This document shows, piece by piece, positions 55,424 through 63,953 of a stretch of 64,000 nucleotides of DNA. The position numbers and the translations under genes are program-made. Under the pieces are notes generated by a model that was not told where the DNA came from, ran no database searches, and was given only the letters and a program-made list of their open reading frames with translations. Source of the stretch: Saprospiraceae bacterium (GTDB lineage: Bacteria; Bacteroidota; Bacteroidia; Chitinophagales; Saprospiraceae); the NCBI GenBank assembly GCA_029262995.1, contig JAJCYH010000006.1, positions 49,069 to 113,068 on the forward strand. Reading direction: 5' to 3'. Numbering within the stretch: position 1 is the stretch's first letter; every line of letters begins with the position of its first letter.

Positions 55424-56677
55424 ATGATTTTTAAAGAAAAGACAAAGTCAATACCCATATCAAAACAAATGGTGTGGGAAGCGTACAAGTTGGTAAGGGC
55501 TAACAAAGGCAGCTCTGGGATTGATATGCAAAGTATTTCAGAATTCGAAAAGAATCGAGCAAAAGAATTGTATAAGATCTGGAATCGGATGTCTTCAGGA
55601 AGTTACTTTGCCAGTGCTGTAAAACGGGTGAATATCCCCAAAGGAAGTGGAAAGCTTCGACCTTTAGGGATACCAACGGTTAGTGACCGTATCGCCCAGC
55701 AGGTAGTCAAGACGTATCTTGAACCTAGACTAGAGGCAATATTCTTAGATACCTCATACGGTTATCGACCGAATAGAAGCGCACATCAAGCATTAAAGTC
55801 AGTACAATCAAATGTATTGAAACACAGTTGGGTAATAGATTTGGACATTCGAGAATTTTTCGAGAATGTAAATCACGAATTACTCTTCAAAGCATTGAGT
55901 GTGCATGTTTCGGAAAAGTGGGTACTTATGTACATCAAAAGATGGTTAGAAGCACCTATCCAATTAGAAGATGGGAAGCTCCAGTACCCACAAGGGAAAG
56001 GCACGCCTCAAGGAGGGGTGATAAGTCCACTGTTATCAAATTTGTATTTGCACTATTGCATAGACAAATGGATGGCGATAAATTTTCCAACAATCAAGAT
56101 GGTTCGATATGCAGATGATATGATTGTTCATTGTGATACAGAAAAAGAAGCAAAAGAATTGCTATCCAAAATTGTTTGTCGCTTTAAAGAATGTGGCTTA
56201 AATGTCCATCCAGAAAAGACGAGAATAGTTTACTGTAAAAAGGATAGAAGACCATTGATAGGGAAACCAGTGCAATTTGATTTTCTTGGATTTAGTTTTC
56301 TGCCAGTAATGACAAAATTAAAAAGAGGTGGAAGTTTTCTGCAGTATAGCTGCAAGATGAGCCGTAAATCAAAGAAGAGAATTCTTCAAGAGTTACGAAG
56401 TATGGAGCTACATCGAAGAAGTCAAAGTAGTATTCAAGATTTAGCCAAAGTGCTAAACCCTAAAATCAGGGGCTGGATAAACTACTATGGCAAGATTCGT
56501 AGAAATTCGCTGAAACCAATTTTCTACTACCTACATCATCGGATGATAAAATGGATACTCAAAAAGTACAAGCGTTTCAAGAACAGCAGAAAACGTGCTG
56601 TAAAATGGCTGCGTCGAATTACCAATGATTATCCAAATTTATTTTATCATTGGACACTAGGTTACAAGTTAACCTAG
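55424..56677 (+). CDS. ltrA: group II intron-encoded reverse transcriptase/maturase
   Basis: 417 residues. RT blocks: KGSSGIDMQSISEF, RVNIPKGSGKLRPLGIPTVSDRIAQQ, SYGYRPNRSAHQAL, VIDLDIREFFENVNHELL, GTPQGGVISPLLSNLYLHY, YADD catalytic motif in MVRYADDMIVHC, FLGFSF. The maturase X domain follows (IQDLAKVLNPKIRGWINYYG). No HNH endonuclease domain, as in several bacterial classes. It promotes splicing and reverse-transcription mobility of the host intron. Confidence 0.95.
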   Translation: MIFKEKTKSIPISKQMVWEAYKLVRANKGSSGIDMQSISEFEKNRAKELYKIWNRMSSGSYFASAVKRVNIPKGSGKLRPLGIPTVSDRIAQQVVKTYLEPRLEAIFLDTSYGYRPNRSAHQALKSVQSNVLKHSWVIDLDIREFFENVNHELLFKALSVHVSEKWVLMYIKRWLEAPIQLEDGKLQYPQGKGTPQGGVISPLLSNLYLHYCIDKWMAINFPTIKMVRYADDMIVHCDTEKEAKELLSKIVCRFKECGLNVHPEKTRIVYCKKDRRPLIGKPVQFDFLGFSFLPVMTKLKRGGSFLQYSCKMSRKSKKRILQELRSMELHRRSQSSIQDLAKVLNPKIRGWINYYGKIRRNSLKPIFYYLHHRMIKWILKKYKRFKNSRKRAVKWLRRITNDYPNLFYHWTLGYKLT

Positions 56678-56699
56678 TTATTTATTGACAACATAATAA

Positions 56700-56733
56700 G
56701 AGCCGTATGAGTCGAGAGATTCACGTACGGTTC
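56700..56733 (+). ncRNA. group II intron domain V
   Basis: 34-nt hairpin: GAGCCGTATGA pairs with TCACGTACGGTTC around GAGA. It carries the catalytic AGC triad. Confidence 0.8.
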
Positions 56734-56786
56734 TGTGAGAGGTTAGGGGTGGAATTCCCCTTGCCTACTCGACTAGGCACTGGCTT

Positions 56787-58064
56787 TTAGAGTTTTAGTC
56801 TAAAGTTGTTGTTGATTATTGAAATAGTGGTTTTGGGAATGTCAACTTCTTTTGCTATTCGATTCCATTTTGAAACAGATTCAATTATTTCTTGAATAAT
56901 TAATTTAGTGTTTTTTATTCCGAAGCTTTTACCAAAATCAATTAAATCGCTTTGCTTAAAATTTTCAAATTTTCCATTTATAGATGATTGATGAACACTT
57001 GTCCAAGTACCACCCGGACTATAAGAATAAGTTAAATCATATGCTGGTGATATTTTCCATTCTCCTTTTTTATTCATTAAAAAAGAGAAATTTTTCACAT
57101 GATCATCGTGATTCCTTGCAACTACATTGAAAACTGCTCTTCTAAACTGTTGCTCTAATTGTTGATAATTACACTTCAATCGTTTCATTGTTCTAAAGAG
57201 TGTTTCATACGAACTTGCTTTTTGTATTTTGAAATCGATTCCAACTAAAGAACCTAATGTTTGCATATGTATTTTTTCTCCTAATTCTGATCGATCGAAG
57301 CGTTTAGTAAGGAAATGGAATCTGTCATTTTCATTGTATAATTTACTCTCAGACATTTCTATGCCACAATCTCTTGCCATTTTATAATAGGCATATTCTA
57401 TTTTACCAGTACCATCGGAATCTCCCAAAGTCTTTTTATTCGCTCCATCAATTTTCAAGATCCAATAAGTATATCCACTAGGTTGTATTATATCTCCTGG
57501 TTTTATTTCTATTATATTTCCATTTTCGTCATCTTTTATTGCAATTAATGCTTTTGCTCTTGCTCCTCCTACAGATGTTCCTATTCTAAGTATTTCAGTT
57601 AGACTCTCCTCATTTAAGTCTTTATAGTTTGTTTCTTTTTTACCTTCTAAAACATTTTTGGCTACTTCTAGAAGTTCTGTTACATCAACATTTAAGTTAT
57701 TACTAGAATTGTGATTTATCGGGTTGTATTCAAGAGCTCCCATTCCTCTTTTACCAACGTAGGTTAATCTATCCACTGGATTGATGTCATCATATGTTAA
57801 ACTTTTTTGTCTTAACCATTCTTTCATCATTATATTACCAAAGTCATCTGGCATTGAATCTGAAAGTAGATAAGGGAGATTATGGAAGTTTATATGATCT
57901 CTATTTGTTTCATAAGTCCTTCCTTCTTTGGGCATTAGGATGGGAGAAGGCTCAAGTGCATTTGTGTAGGAACTTGAGCTATATTGAAAAATTGCACTAC
58001 CTTTTTGATCATTCCAATCTACTGTACCTAATGATTCTCCATATAAACTAACTTTAACTATCAT
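56787..58064 (-). CDS. hipA: HipA-type serine/threonine kinase toxin
   Basis: 425 residues, full HipA length. N-terminal domain (VSLYGESLGTVDWNDQKGSAIFQY), couplers (LPYLLSDSMPDDFG), kinase ATP-binding region (YWILKIDG), HDDHVKNFSFLMNKKG with the catalytic aspartate, and SPAYDLTYS with the metal-binding DL. HipA phosphorylates glutamyl-tRNA synthetase or other aminoacyl-tRNA synthetases and arrests growth. Encoded two bases after hipB. The intron ends just beyond its stop. Confidence 0.9.
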   Translation of the reverse strand: MIVKVSLYGESLGTVDWNDQKGSAIFQYSSSSYTNALEPSPILMPKEGRTYETNRDHINFHNLPYLLSDSMPDDFGNIMMKEWLRQKSLTYDDINPVDRLTYVGKRGMGALEYNPINHNSSNNLNVDVTELLEVAKNVLEGKKETNYKDLNEESLTEILRIGTSVGGARAKALIAIKDDENGNIIEIKPGDIIQPSGYTYWILKIDGANKKTLGDSDGTGKIEYAYYKMARDCGIEMSESKLYNENDRFHFLTKRFDRSELGEKIHMQTLGSLVGIDFKIQKASSYETLFRTMKRLKCNYQQLEQQFRRAVFNVVARNHDDHVKNFSFLMNKKGEWKISPAYDLTYSYSPGGTWTSVHQSSINGKFENFKQSDLIDFGKSFGIKNTKLIIQEIIESVSKWNRIAKEVDIPKTTISIINNNFRLKL

Positions 58065-58066
58065 AT

Positions 58067-58384
58067 TTATTTGATTTTATTGGACGCTCTTTTTCTTTTG
58101 GATCTGAGTTTGGCTTTTTCAAACTTCAATTTTAATTCTAAGTTTTCTCCAATTCTAAAAACTGATTCAAAATCCTTTATTCTATTTAGTCTCACTAATA
58201 TTCTAATGAGGCTTTCAATTGAAGTTGAATTTCCCTGTTCAATTAGACTAATTGTTGAAACACTCAAGCCTACATCTTTGCTTAGTTTCTTTTGGGTTAG
58301 ATTGTGTTGCAATCTTATAAGTTTTAGTCTATGCCCAATTTCTTGAATAATTTCCCTTTCTGTTAGAAATAACCAATTTTCCAT
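58067..58384 (-). CDS. hipB: HipB-type XRE antitoxin
   Basis: 105 residues with an XRE helix-turn-helix at residues about 14-66 (LKLIRLQHNLTQKKLSKDVGLSVSTISLIEQGNSTSIESLIRIL) and a basic tail. HipB binds HipA and represses the operon. Operator candidate at 58407-58432 lies 23 bases upstream. Confidence 0.88.
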   Translation of the reverse strand: MENWLFLTEREIIQEIGHRLKLIRLQHNLTQKKLSKDVGLSVSTISLIEQGNSTSIESLIRILVRLNRIKDFESVFRIGENLELKLKFEKAKLRSKRKRASNKIK

Positions 58385-58406
58385 TATTAAGTATTTAAAT
58401 GTTCGT

Positions 58407-58432
58407 AGTTAAGCTCATTTACTAGCTTAACT
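58407..58432. promoter_or_regulatory. hipBA operator candidate
   Basis: Perfect 9-bp inverted repeat AGTTAAGCT/AGCTTAACT around CATTTACT. Related half-sites (AAGTTACTTAAA, AAGTTAAAAG) occur at 58447-58475. Confidence 0.6.
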
Positions 58433-58561
58433 ATTAATATATCATAAGTTACTTAAACAAGTTAAAAGATTCAAATAACTACTTAATTATACGAATTTAT
58501 GGTCATAAAAGTTCATTAACTATTAAGATATAATAAGTTAATACTGGATTTCTTTTGCTTG

Positions 58562-58690
58562 TGCCTAACTGTCTTATACACTTATATTTATTAGCCCTGC
58601 CACAAACTTATTATACGATAGGACAATAAAACTTATATAATATAGCAATTATCCCCCAATGCTGATATCTTACTTGGTTAAAGTTTAGAC
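58562..58690. repeat. interspersed repeat, copy 3
   Basis: GTGCCTAACTGTCTTATAC, TATTAGCCC, GCCACAAAC, and CCCCAATGCTGATATCTTA in the same order as 44050-44205 and (in part) 53028-53090. Confidence 0.5.
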
Positions 58691-58738
58691 TTAAATCGAT
58701 TGATATGGATGGTTCGTTTTCAAGCTGTCCATCATCAT

Positions 58739-59410
58739 TTAATTTGCTATTCTGTGAATATTCAAACTATAATAGGCTAAATGCCTTGTGGGTCCACCAT
58801 CACTATGCACCCAAGTTGAAATATTATCACCTTCGTTTAATCTAAGTATAATATTGTCTGTGCCAGTTCCTCTTCTTCCATCGCCTTCGCCACTCCAAGC
58901 ATTACCGTACCTGATACCACTTGAACCTGTTGCAGGTAACTTAATAAAATAGACATTTACATCGTCAGTTGTTCCATTTAGGTAATAACTGTCTTTAACA
59001 AACGATATTGACAAATGATAAAGTCCATCACAAGGTGCAGCAAATTGAGTGCTTCCATTCCACCCAAACCCGCCAAATCCACTTCCTGATGACCCTTCAT
59101 TTGTTCTTATATATGGATAAGTTAACCACCTATCCTGACCAGATGATATATGTGTTTTACCATAAACAGAAAGAGCTATAGGAATTGGAAAGGGACCAGG
59201 GCATTGAGGTGGTGGAGTTGCAGCCGTTGCTCTATTGATTTCAGTTACTAAAAATTTACTAATTTCTGGTGAAACCTCCTGAGATTGTAAAATAGTTTTG
59301 ATCCTTTTTTCATCAGTGTTTTCTTTCGGAATTTCATTGTCTTGTTTTGGTTCATTACATCCTAACGAGAGAAAAATGAAACAAATAAAAATGTTAGATA
59401 CTCGATTCAT
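58739..59410 (-). CDS. lipoprotein with C1q/TNF-like jelly-roll domain
   Basis: 223 residues, lipobox FLSLGC. After a charged linker the C-terminal 130 residues show a C1q-like pattern: TQFAAPCDGLYHLSISFVKDSYYLNGT, DVNVYFIKLPATGSSGIRYGNAWSGEGDGRRGTGTDNIILRLNEGDNISTWVHSDGG. The F-x-A-P-x-x-G-x-Y core and the ligand loops are typical of the fold. Extracytoplasmic, probably trimeric and adhesive (inference). Confidence 0.6.
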   Translation of the reverse strand: MNRVSNIFICFIFLSLGCNEPKQDNEIPKENTDEKRIKTILQSQEVSPEISKFLVTEINRATAATPPPQCPGPFPIPIALSVYGKTHISSGQDRWLTYPYIRTNEGSSGSGFGGFGWNGSTQFAAPCDGLYHLSISFVKDSYYLNGTTDDVNVYFIKLPATGSSGIRYGNAWSGEGDGRRGTGTDNIILRLNEGDNISTWVHSDGGPTRHLAYYSLNIHRIAN

Positions 59411-59520
59411 AATTATAGTTTTATTAGTAATTTAATTTTTTAATGTAAATTTCGTTCATAAATTTATTATTATTCATTCCCATCGTACGTTTATTTCTCG
59501 TTTCCGTAATTATATAAATA

Positions 59521-60696
59521 TTATGGACAATGCTTTTTTACTAACACATGCCTAGCCGTAATTATACCATCTATAACGTCTTGGTAAGCCTGCGATATCA
59601 TTTTGAAAATATGGGATTCAGGATGTAATTCATTGTACCAAGAATTGCTGTCATTAATGCCTCTGCAATCAATATGATGAATGGTCTGGTACATTTCTTC
59701 TTCCCGATTCGTAAAATCTACCATCATCTCGTTAAACTCAAAGATCATAGCATAAGCAATAGCATCTTGAGTCTTTTGATCTGAAATACCCTTTAACATC
59801 ATAGGGTATTTTAACCACTTCCCATTTTTCATAAATTTATTGGTTATCGGTTTCCAAAACTTCAAAGGATTCCATCCAAAGCCTAAAGAAAATGAAGGAA
59901 TAGGGTAGTCATACCCATGCGTAAGGATTTTCATGCCTGAAAACTTTTCTGTTTTCTGAAAGAGATTTGTAAACAGTAATGTATACTGTAGTCTGAAGAC
60001 ATTCAAAAGCCCAAAAAATTCTTTGTTTAAATGATCCAATCCCAATTGTAGCTTTACTTCGTCAATCTCATGTTTGCTGCATTCCAGATGTTTTAATAAC
60101 CTGTCCGACTTAGTTTTGCAAAAACAAGAATCATCTTTACGTATCTTGTTTGGCAGATCTATTAGTTTGGCCAGCCTAGTGCTTCCTACGATGTCATTGC
60201 CACCTCCGCTGATAAGGAATACATGAGGATTAATCATTTGCAGGTCTTCGATATATTTATTTTCATAAATCATATTCGCCAACCAATCGGCTCCATAGGC
60301 CAAACTGTGAACGGCATAATCTTCTTTTCTACTTATGATGAGCCAGTCTATAACATCTTTGATAAAGCGGGGGTATTCAAACCATGAGTCACCTTCCGCC
60401 AGAATGATTTTTGTATTTGGATGGGATTTGATGTTCTTCTTTATCTTTTTTTCAAAAATGATGTTCCTTCTCTTTTGATTCCACTTGTTTAATAGCCCAA
60501 TGACGCCACAAGCAGCATCTGACTTATTTAGGATAGTGCCTTCATTGATGTCATAGATTCTTCTAATGATATAGTTTAGCTGTTTCTGTTTGAATTGTTT
60601 GTGGTTGATCAATTCTTTTAACTGATCCTCACTAAAATTAATAGGGTCGTCAATTAATTTATCGATTAGTTCTTTTATATCAGATGGAACATTCAT
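59521..60696 (-). CDS. SGNH/GDSL hydrolase-fold protein
   Basis: 391 residues. After a 90-residue helical N-terminus, block I ILAEGDSWFEYP (serine 104 nucleophile), block III GGGNDIVG (residues 164-171) and a C-terminal NELHPESH histidine site form an SGNH hydrolase core. No signal peptide, so cytoplasmic or exported by another route. SGNH enzymes cleave esters (lipids, acetylated glycans). Last gene of a three-gene operon with two unknown proteins; substrate unknown. Confidence 0.7.
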   Translation of the reverse strand: MNVPSDIKELIDKLIDDPINFSEDQLKELINHKQFKQKQLNYIIRRIYDINEGTILNKSDAACGVIGLLNKWNQKRRNIIFEKKIKKNIKSHPNTKIILAEGDSWFEYPRFIKDVIDWLIISRKEDYAVHSLAYGADWLANMIYENKYIEDLQMINPHVFLISGGGNDIVGSTRLAKLIDLPNKIRKDDSCFCKTKSDRLLKHLECSKHEIDEVKLQLGLDHLNKEFFGLLNVFRLQYTLLFTNLFQKTEKFSGMKILTHGYDYPIPSFSLGFGWNPLKFWKPITNKFMKNGKWLKYPMMLKGISDQKTQDAIAYAMIFEFNEMMVDFTNREEEMYQTIHHIDCRGINDSNSWYNELHPESHIFKMISQAYQDVIDGIITARHVLVKKHCP

Positions 60697-60748
60697 TGGA
60701 TAAGGAATCTCATTTCATGGTTAATTTTACATTTTGATGATTTTCATC

Positions 60749-61609
60749 TTACTTAAGATATTCTCTCAATTGAATACCAAACAACAAGTGATTAGATAGT
60801 GTCTTTCTTGTAATGCCTTTTTTTAAGACCAGCCGTTCGTTCATGTATTCCAATTGCGTGAAGGAAATACTTTCTTTTTTACTGTTCACCGTCTCATAAA
60901 GCACATAAATGCCACTTCTCAAAAATGCGCCTCCAATGGTAGGGTTAATATCCAAGATTGGAATCTCTCCCCATAGATGGTCGTCTTTGTTCCTGCCAAA
61001 AGTAGTGATGATGCTCTCGAAGAGTGAGGTCGCTAGATTGATATATGGCATGCCTTTTAAGACATCAATATTCTTAATCTCTGGAACGCCGTTGATCACT
61101 TGTTTGACCTTGGTGAAATACTTTTCTGCATCACTGTCTAATTCGTAGAGATCAAATTTCAAATTAACCCATTTCTCTACCAAGATATTTCGGAATACCC
61201 CCTTGTACAAAAACCCAGGGGCATAGCTGCTGTCTTTAGAGCTGAAGTTGGTGACCAATGTCGCCATCGTATCTGAAGCTTTAAGGTCTTGTGGATTTTT
61301 GGTATTGATGCTGATTTTAAGCAGGCCTTCATTTCGCTTGTTAAAATCTGGTAAGTCGTCAACAAAAAAGGAATAGAGATCCAGATCCAATAGCATGTAC
61401 CGACTCTTTGGTATTGGTGTGGTCTCTATATTATAGTCTCCTGCACTCAGGATAGGGTAGCGTTTGTTGTTACGTGGTCTCTTGTCTTTTTTAAGATCTA
61501 TATAGCCGAGTTGCAAACTTCTGGTCGGCAGTCTTGTGGCTGATACTTCTGTGGCGCTTAGCGCAAATGGCTTCATGGCTATGGTGCCTGTTGTTTGTTC
61601 TTGCTTCAT
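60749..61609 (-). CDS. unknown protein in SGNH operon
   Basis: 286 residues from the ATG at 61609; the upstream TTG at 61615 is not needed because the ATG lies two bases after the preceding stop. No signal peptide or transmembrane helix. The central part (SRYMLLDLDLYSFFVDDLPDF, LVEKWVNLKFDLYELDSD) is strand-rich, the end helical. No family recognised. Coupled to the 57-residue gene before it and 52 bases before the SGNH gene. Confidence 0.6.
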   Translation of the reverse strand: MKQEQTTGTIAMKPFALSATEVSATRLPTRSLQLGYIDLKKDKRPRNNKRYPILSAGDYNIETTPIPKSRYMLLDLDLYSFFVDDLPDFNKRNEGLLKISINTKNPQDLKASDTMATLVTNFSSKDSSYAPGFLYKGVFRNILVEKWVNLKFDLYELDSDAEKYFTKVKQVINGVPEIKNIDVLKGMPYINLATSLFESIITTFGRNKDDHLWGEIPILDINPTIGGAFLRSGIYVLYETVNSKKESISFTQLEYMNERLVLKKGITRKTLSNHLLFGIQLREYLK

Positions 61610-61611
61610 CG

Positions 61612-61785
61612 TCAATAGGCTTTAGAGTTGTATGCAAGTGGTAATATAGCTGAAGTAGGACCATATATATCTAACCAATCATCAGGATAGAGCTTGCTGA
61701 TGCCATTGATATTGGTGATCAGGCATTCGTCACGTTGGAGGGCGAATTTATGGACCTTTTTTCGACTTCTGGATCGAATAGGCAT
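61612..61785 (-). CDS. small basic protein (57 aa), first gene of SGNH operon
   Basis: ATG at 61785 opens 57 codons to TGA at 61612. Residues 1-15 are very basic (RSRSRKKVHK), then LQRDECLITNINGISKLYP, ending LPLAYNSKAY. The stop is two bases before the next start, and a TACCTTTG -7 box stands 48 bases upstream, both arguing that it is real. No homologue known to me. Confidence 0.5.
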   Translation of the reverse strand: MPIRSRSRKKVHKFALQRDECLITNINGISKLYPDDWLDIYGPTSAILPLAYNSKAY

Positions 61786-61832
61786 GGATTTAAGGTTTAG
61801 ATTAAAAGCAAACCAGTGACTGCAGGGCAGAC

Positions 61833-61840
61833 CAAAGGTA
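61833..61840 (-). promoter_or_regulatory. -7 box of the SGNH operon
   Basis: TACCTTTG on the minus strand, an exact TAnnTTTG match, with about 40 bases of leader. Confidence 0.5.
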
Positions 61841-61978
61841 TTAATCGTTTATAGGGTAAGGGGTTGAATAGAATTGAGGGTAGTAATTTAGGGAATATTT
61901 TTTATTTATTTAATTTTTTTTATTTATTTAACTTTTTTAGAGTTGCATTGGATGCTTCTAATGTTGATCATTTTTTCT

Positions 61979-62357
61979 AATACTTTTGCCATTGATGCAA
62001 AAGTATTCAAAAGATCTAGGCTGCCTTTTCAATGACCTGCTAGATTCTCGATTCCTAAATTGCTGAAACTCGCTGCGCTCATACAGCCAGCAATTTTCTT
62101 CGGAATACTTCGAATAGCAGGTGCCCATTTACAAAGGCTAGGCCATTTTATTTGAAGTAGGATAATATCTATTTCTTAATCGTTCGAAATAAAATAAAAC
62201 GGCATATCGGCAGCCTGGGGCGAAGATATTACGTTACGGCTGGGACTACGTAGTAGTGCCGAAGTAGTAATATCTTGGCTGAAGGTTTGAGCAAGGAGAT
62301 AAGGCCTCAGATATGACTAGCCTTTTTGGATACTTTTTTGGTAATGAAAAAAGTATC
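61979..62357. repeat. non-coding element bounded by inverted hairpins
   Basis: Left end: AATACTTTTGC/GCAAAAGTATT hairpin (61979-62007) followed by CAAAAGATCTAGGCTG. Right end: GATACTTTTTT/AAAAAAGTATC hairpin (62329-62357) preceded by GACTAGCCTTTTTGG, the approximate inverse. About 380 bases without a convincing gene. Similar elements are common between Bacteroidota genes. The rest of the gap to 62681 shows nothing. Confidence 0.55.
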
Positions 62358-62681
62358 GGAAAAAAGAATTGTGGCAATGCCTGTCCGACAGCAAGCTTTT
62401 GGCAGGCGGGCCAAAAGGTCAATAAAAAATTAAAACGAATATCAATTTGCTAGAACCACATGTACAGAAGAGAACTATGGAAAATGAATGTCTAAATTAG
62501 AACCAATAGGTCAAAAAGAAATTATAAATGAATGTCAATTTATGAAAACCGAGAGTTCTGAAGAAAAGCAATAGAAAGAAAACAAATTCATTAAAACCAA
62601 AAGCATTATAATAATAAATGCAATCAATTTTAAACCATTAAAATGACATAGTCATATAAACGGTACGAGCGTATAACGCTA

Positions 62682-63704
62682 TTAAGAAGCCTCTCTACTC
62701 TTTTGAGCAAATTGAACAACAACCATAGAAAAGGCGATAATAAGTAATCCAAAAACCAAATTTCTAATGGCTACATACAATGCAGTAGTATCCTCTTGGA
62801 TAACAGTTGCAATTTCTTTTTGCGCTTTAACGAAGCTGTCATAGTCAAGCAATACCTCTTTGTTCCCATTGTTATTTATTTTGAGAATGCGAGGACCTTT
62901 AATGCCTTTTGCGCCATGTCTGTATTCCATAATAAAGGCATCACCATTGGAAAAAGTAATGGCACAAGGAAACCAATTGGATTTAGACTGATAGAAGTTT
63001 TCTGTTTTCAGATCTTTTGAAATTTTGATTATTCTTTTTCCGGCAGTTTCTACTACATAGATATTTCCTTCTTGGTCTTTTGTGATGCCCAACAAAATGT
63101 CATTATGTTTAACCTTTGGTCGATCTAGTTTGCTTATCAGATCTCTTGCGATAATGGTGGCGATTCCAGATGTATCTATTTTGATTAGAGCACCATTTTC
63201 AATTCCGATATCTGTAGCATACACGTTTTGATCAGAATCTACATAAAGGGCTTGATTCCAGACAAATTTATAATTACACAATGGTTTTTGATTGCCATTA
63301 GCATCTATAGTGTACAATAGTTGTTTGGACTTTTGGCCATAAATGATCCCATACTTTTCAGACCAGGTGCAGTTACCTCCAAAAAACTTGTCTATGTTTC
63401 TTGTTTGATATAGTGTATCGACAGTGCCATTTGGGTAAATTTTTATCATCGCATGATTGCCTTCTCCATTTGCTGTGATGATATTACCTTGAGGATCTAG
63501 GACTATGTTGTGTGCATGGCAGTGGTCTAGAATTTGTATCAGTTCACCTTCTGGCGTAAGTTTCCAGATGGTACCGTCATTATGAGCTATATCGGGGAAG
63601 TAGATATTATTGTTTTGATCTACTACGATTCCCCAGCTAGGGTGTGCAATAACGGGATTATAGCAAATTAATACTATTGATATGACAAAATTGAGACTAC
63701 GCAT
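62682..63704 (-). CDS. exported NHL/SMP-30-like beta-propeller protein with C-terminal membrane anchor
   Basis: 340 residues: signal peptide (VISIVLICYNPVIA), repeated propeller blades (WGIVVDQNNNIYFPDIAHNDGTIWKL, HNIVLDPQGNIITANGEGN, QALYVDSDQNVYATDIG, LGITKDQEGNIYVVETAG), and a transmembrane helix at the C-terminus (VFGLLIIAFSMVVVQFA). Likely faces the periplasm, bound to the inner membrane. NHL-type propellers bind ligands or act as lactonases; no catalytic residues are certain here. Confidence 0.75.
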   Translation of the reverse strand: MRSLNFVISIVLICYNPVIAHPSWGIVVDQNNNIYFPDIAHNDGTIWKLTPEGELIQILDHCHAHNIVLDPQGNIITANGEGNHAMIKIYPNGTVDTLYQTRNIDKFFGGNCTWSEKYGIIYGQKSKQLLYTIDANGNQKPLCNYKFVWNQALYVDSDQNVYATDIGIENGALIKIDTSGIATIIARDLISKLDRPKVKHNDILLGITKDQEGNIYVVETAGKRIIKISKDLKTENFYQSKSNWFPCAITFSNGDAFIMEYRHGAKGIKGPRILKINNNGNKEVLLDYDSFVKAQKEIATVIQEDTTALYVAIRNLVFGLLIIAFSMVVVQFAQKSREAS

Positions 63705-63861
63705 TTATTAATACGGTAATGATATAAATAATATTATTATTGTACAAAGGGAAAAATGATTTTTTATCAACAATGATTATAATATATTGCAAAATATAAT
63801 TTGGTTATTGCTATGCTTTGCGCAAAACATATAAAAGAATATCTTTGAGTATTGAAATAAT

Positions 63862-63908
63862 GGTCCCATAGTTTCCTGCTGAATTCTGGCGAATTAGCAG
63901 GACAGGCG
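63862..63908. repeat. palindromic direct repeat, unit 1
   Basis: 47 bases starting GGTCCCATAG; internal hairpin CCTGCTGAATT/AATTAGCAGG. Identical (one mismatch) to the unit at 63954-64000, 92 bases away. Confidence 0.8.
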
Positions 63909-63953
63909 TTTCACTATGTGGAAATGTAATTAGGAGACGTAATATATTTTTTT

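Larger units (their letters stand above)
54901..56773 (+). mobile_element. group II intron with reverse transcriptase (apparently complete)
   Basis: Starts GTGTGCTGTGAGG at 54901 and ends CTACTCGAC at 56773. Upstream RNA domains include hairpins GGTGTC/GACACC and CGAATA/TATTCG and the domain IV entry GAGCGAAGGGG at 55370. Domain V (56700-56733) is 34 nt with the AGC triad and a GAGA tetraloop; domain VI (56734-56773) has a GGGG/CCCC stem. It abuts the end of the ORF-less intron, so the two lie in tandem. Its 3' edge is 13 bases from the HipA stop. Confidence 0.7.

Noticed and set aside
55828..56118. 96-codon plus-strand frame within the reverse transcriptase
   Set aside because: Out-of-frame shadow of the RT core.
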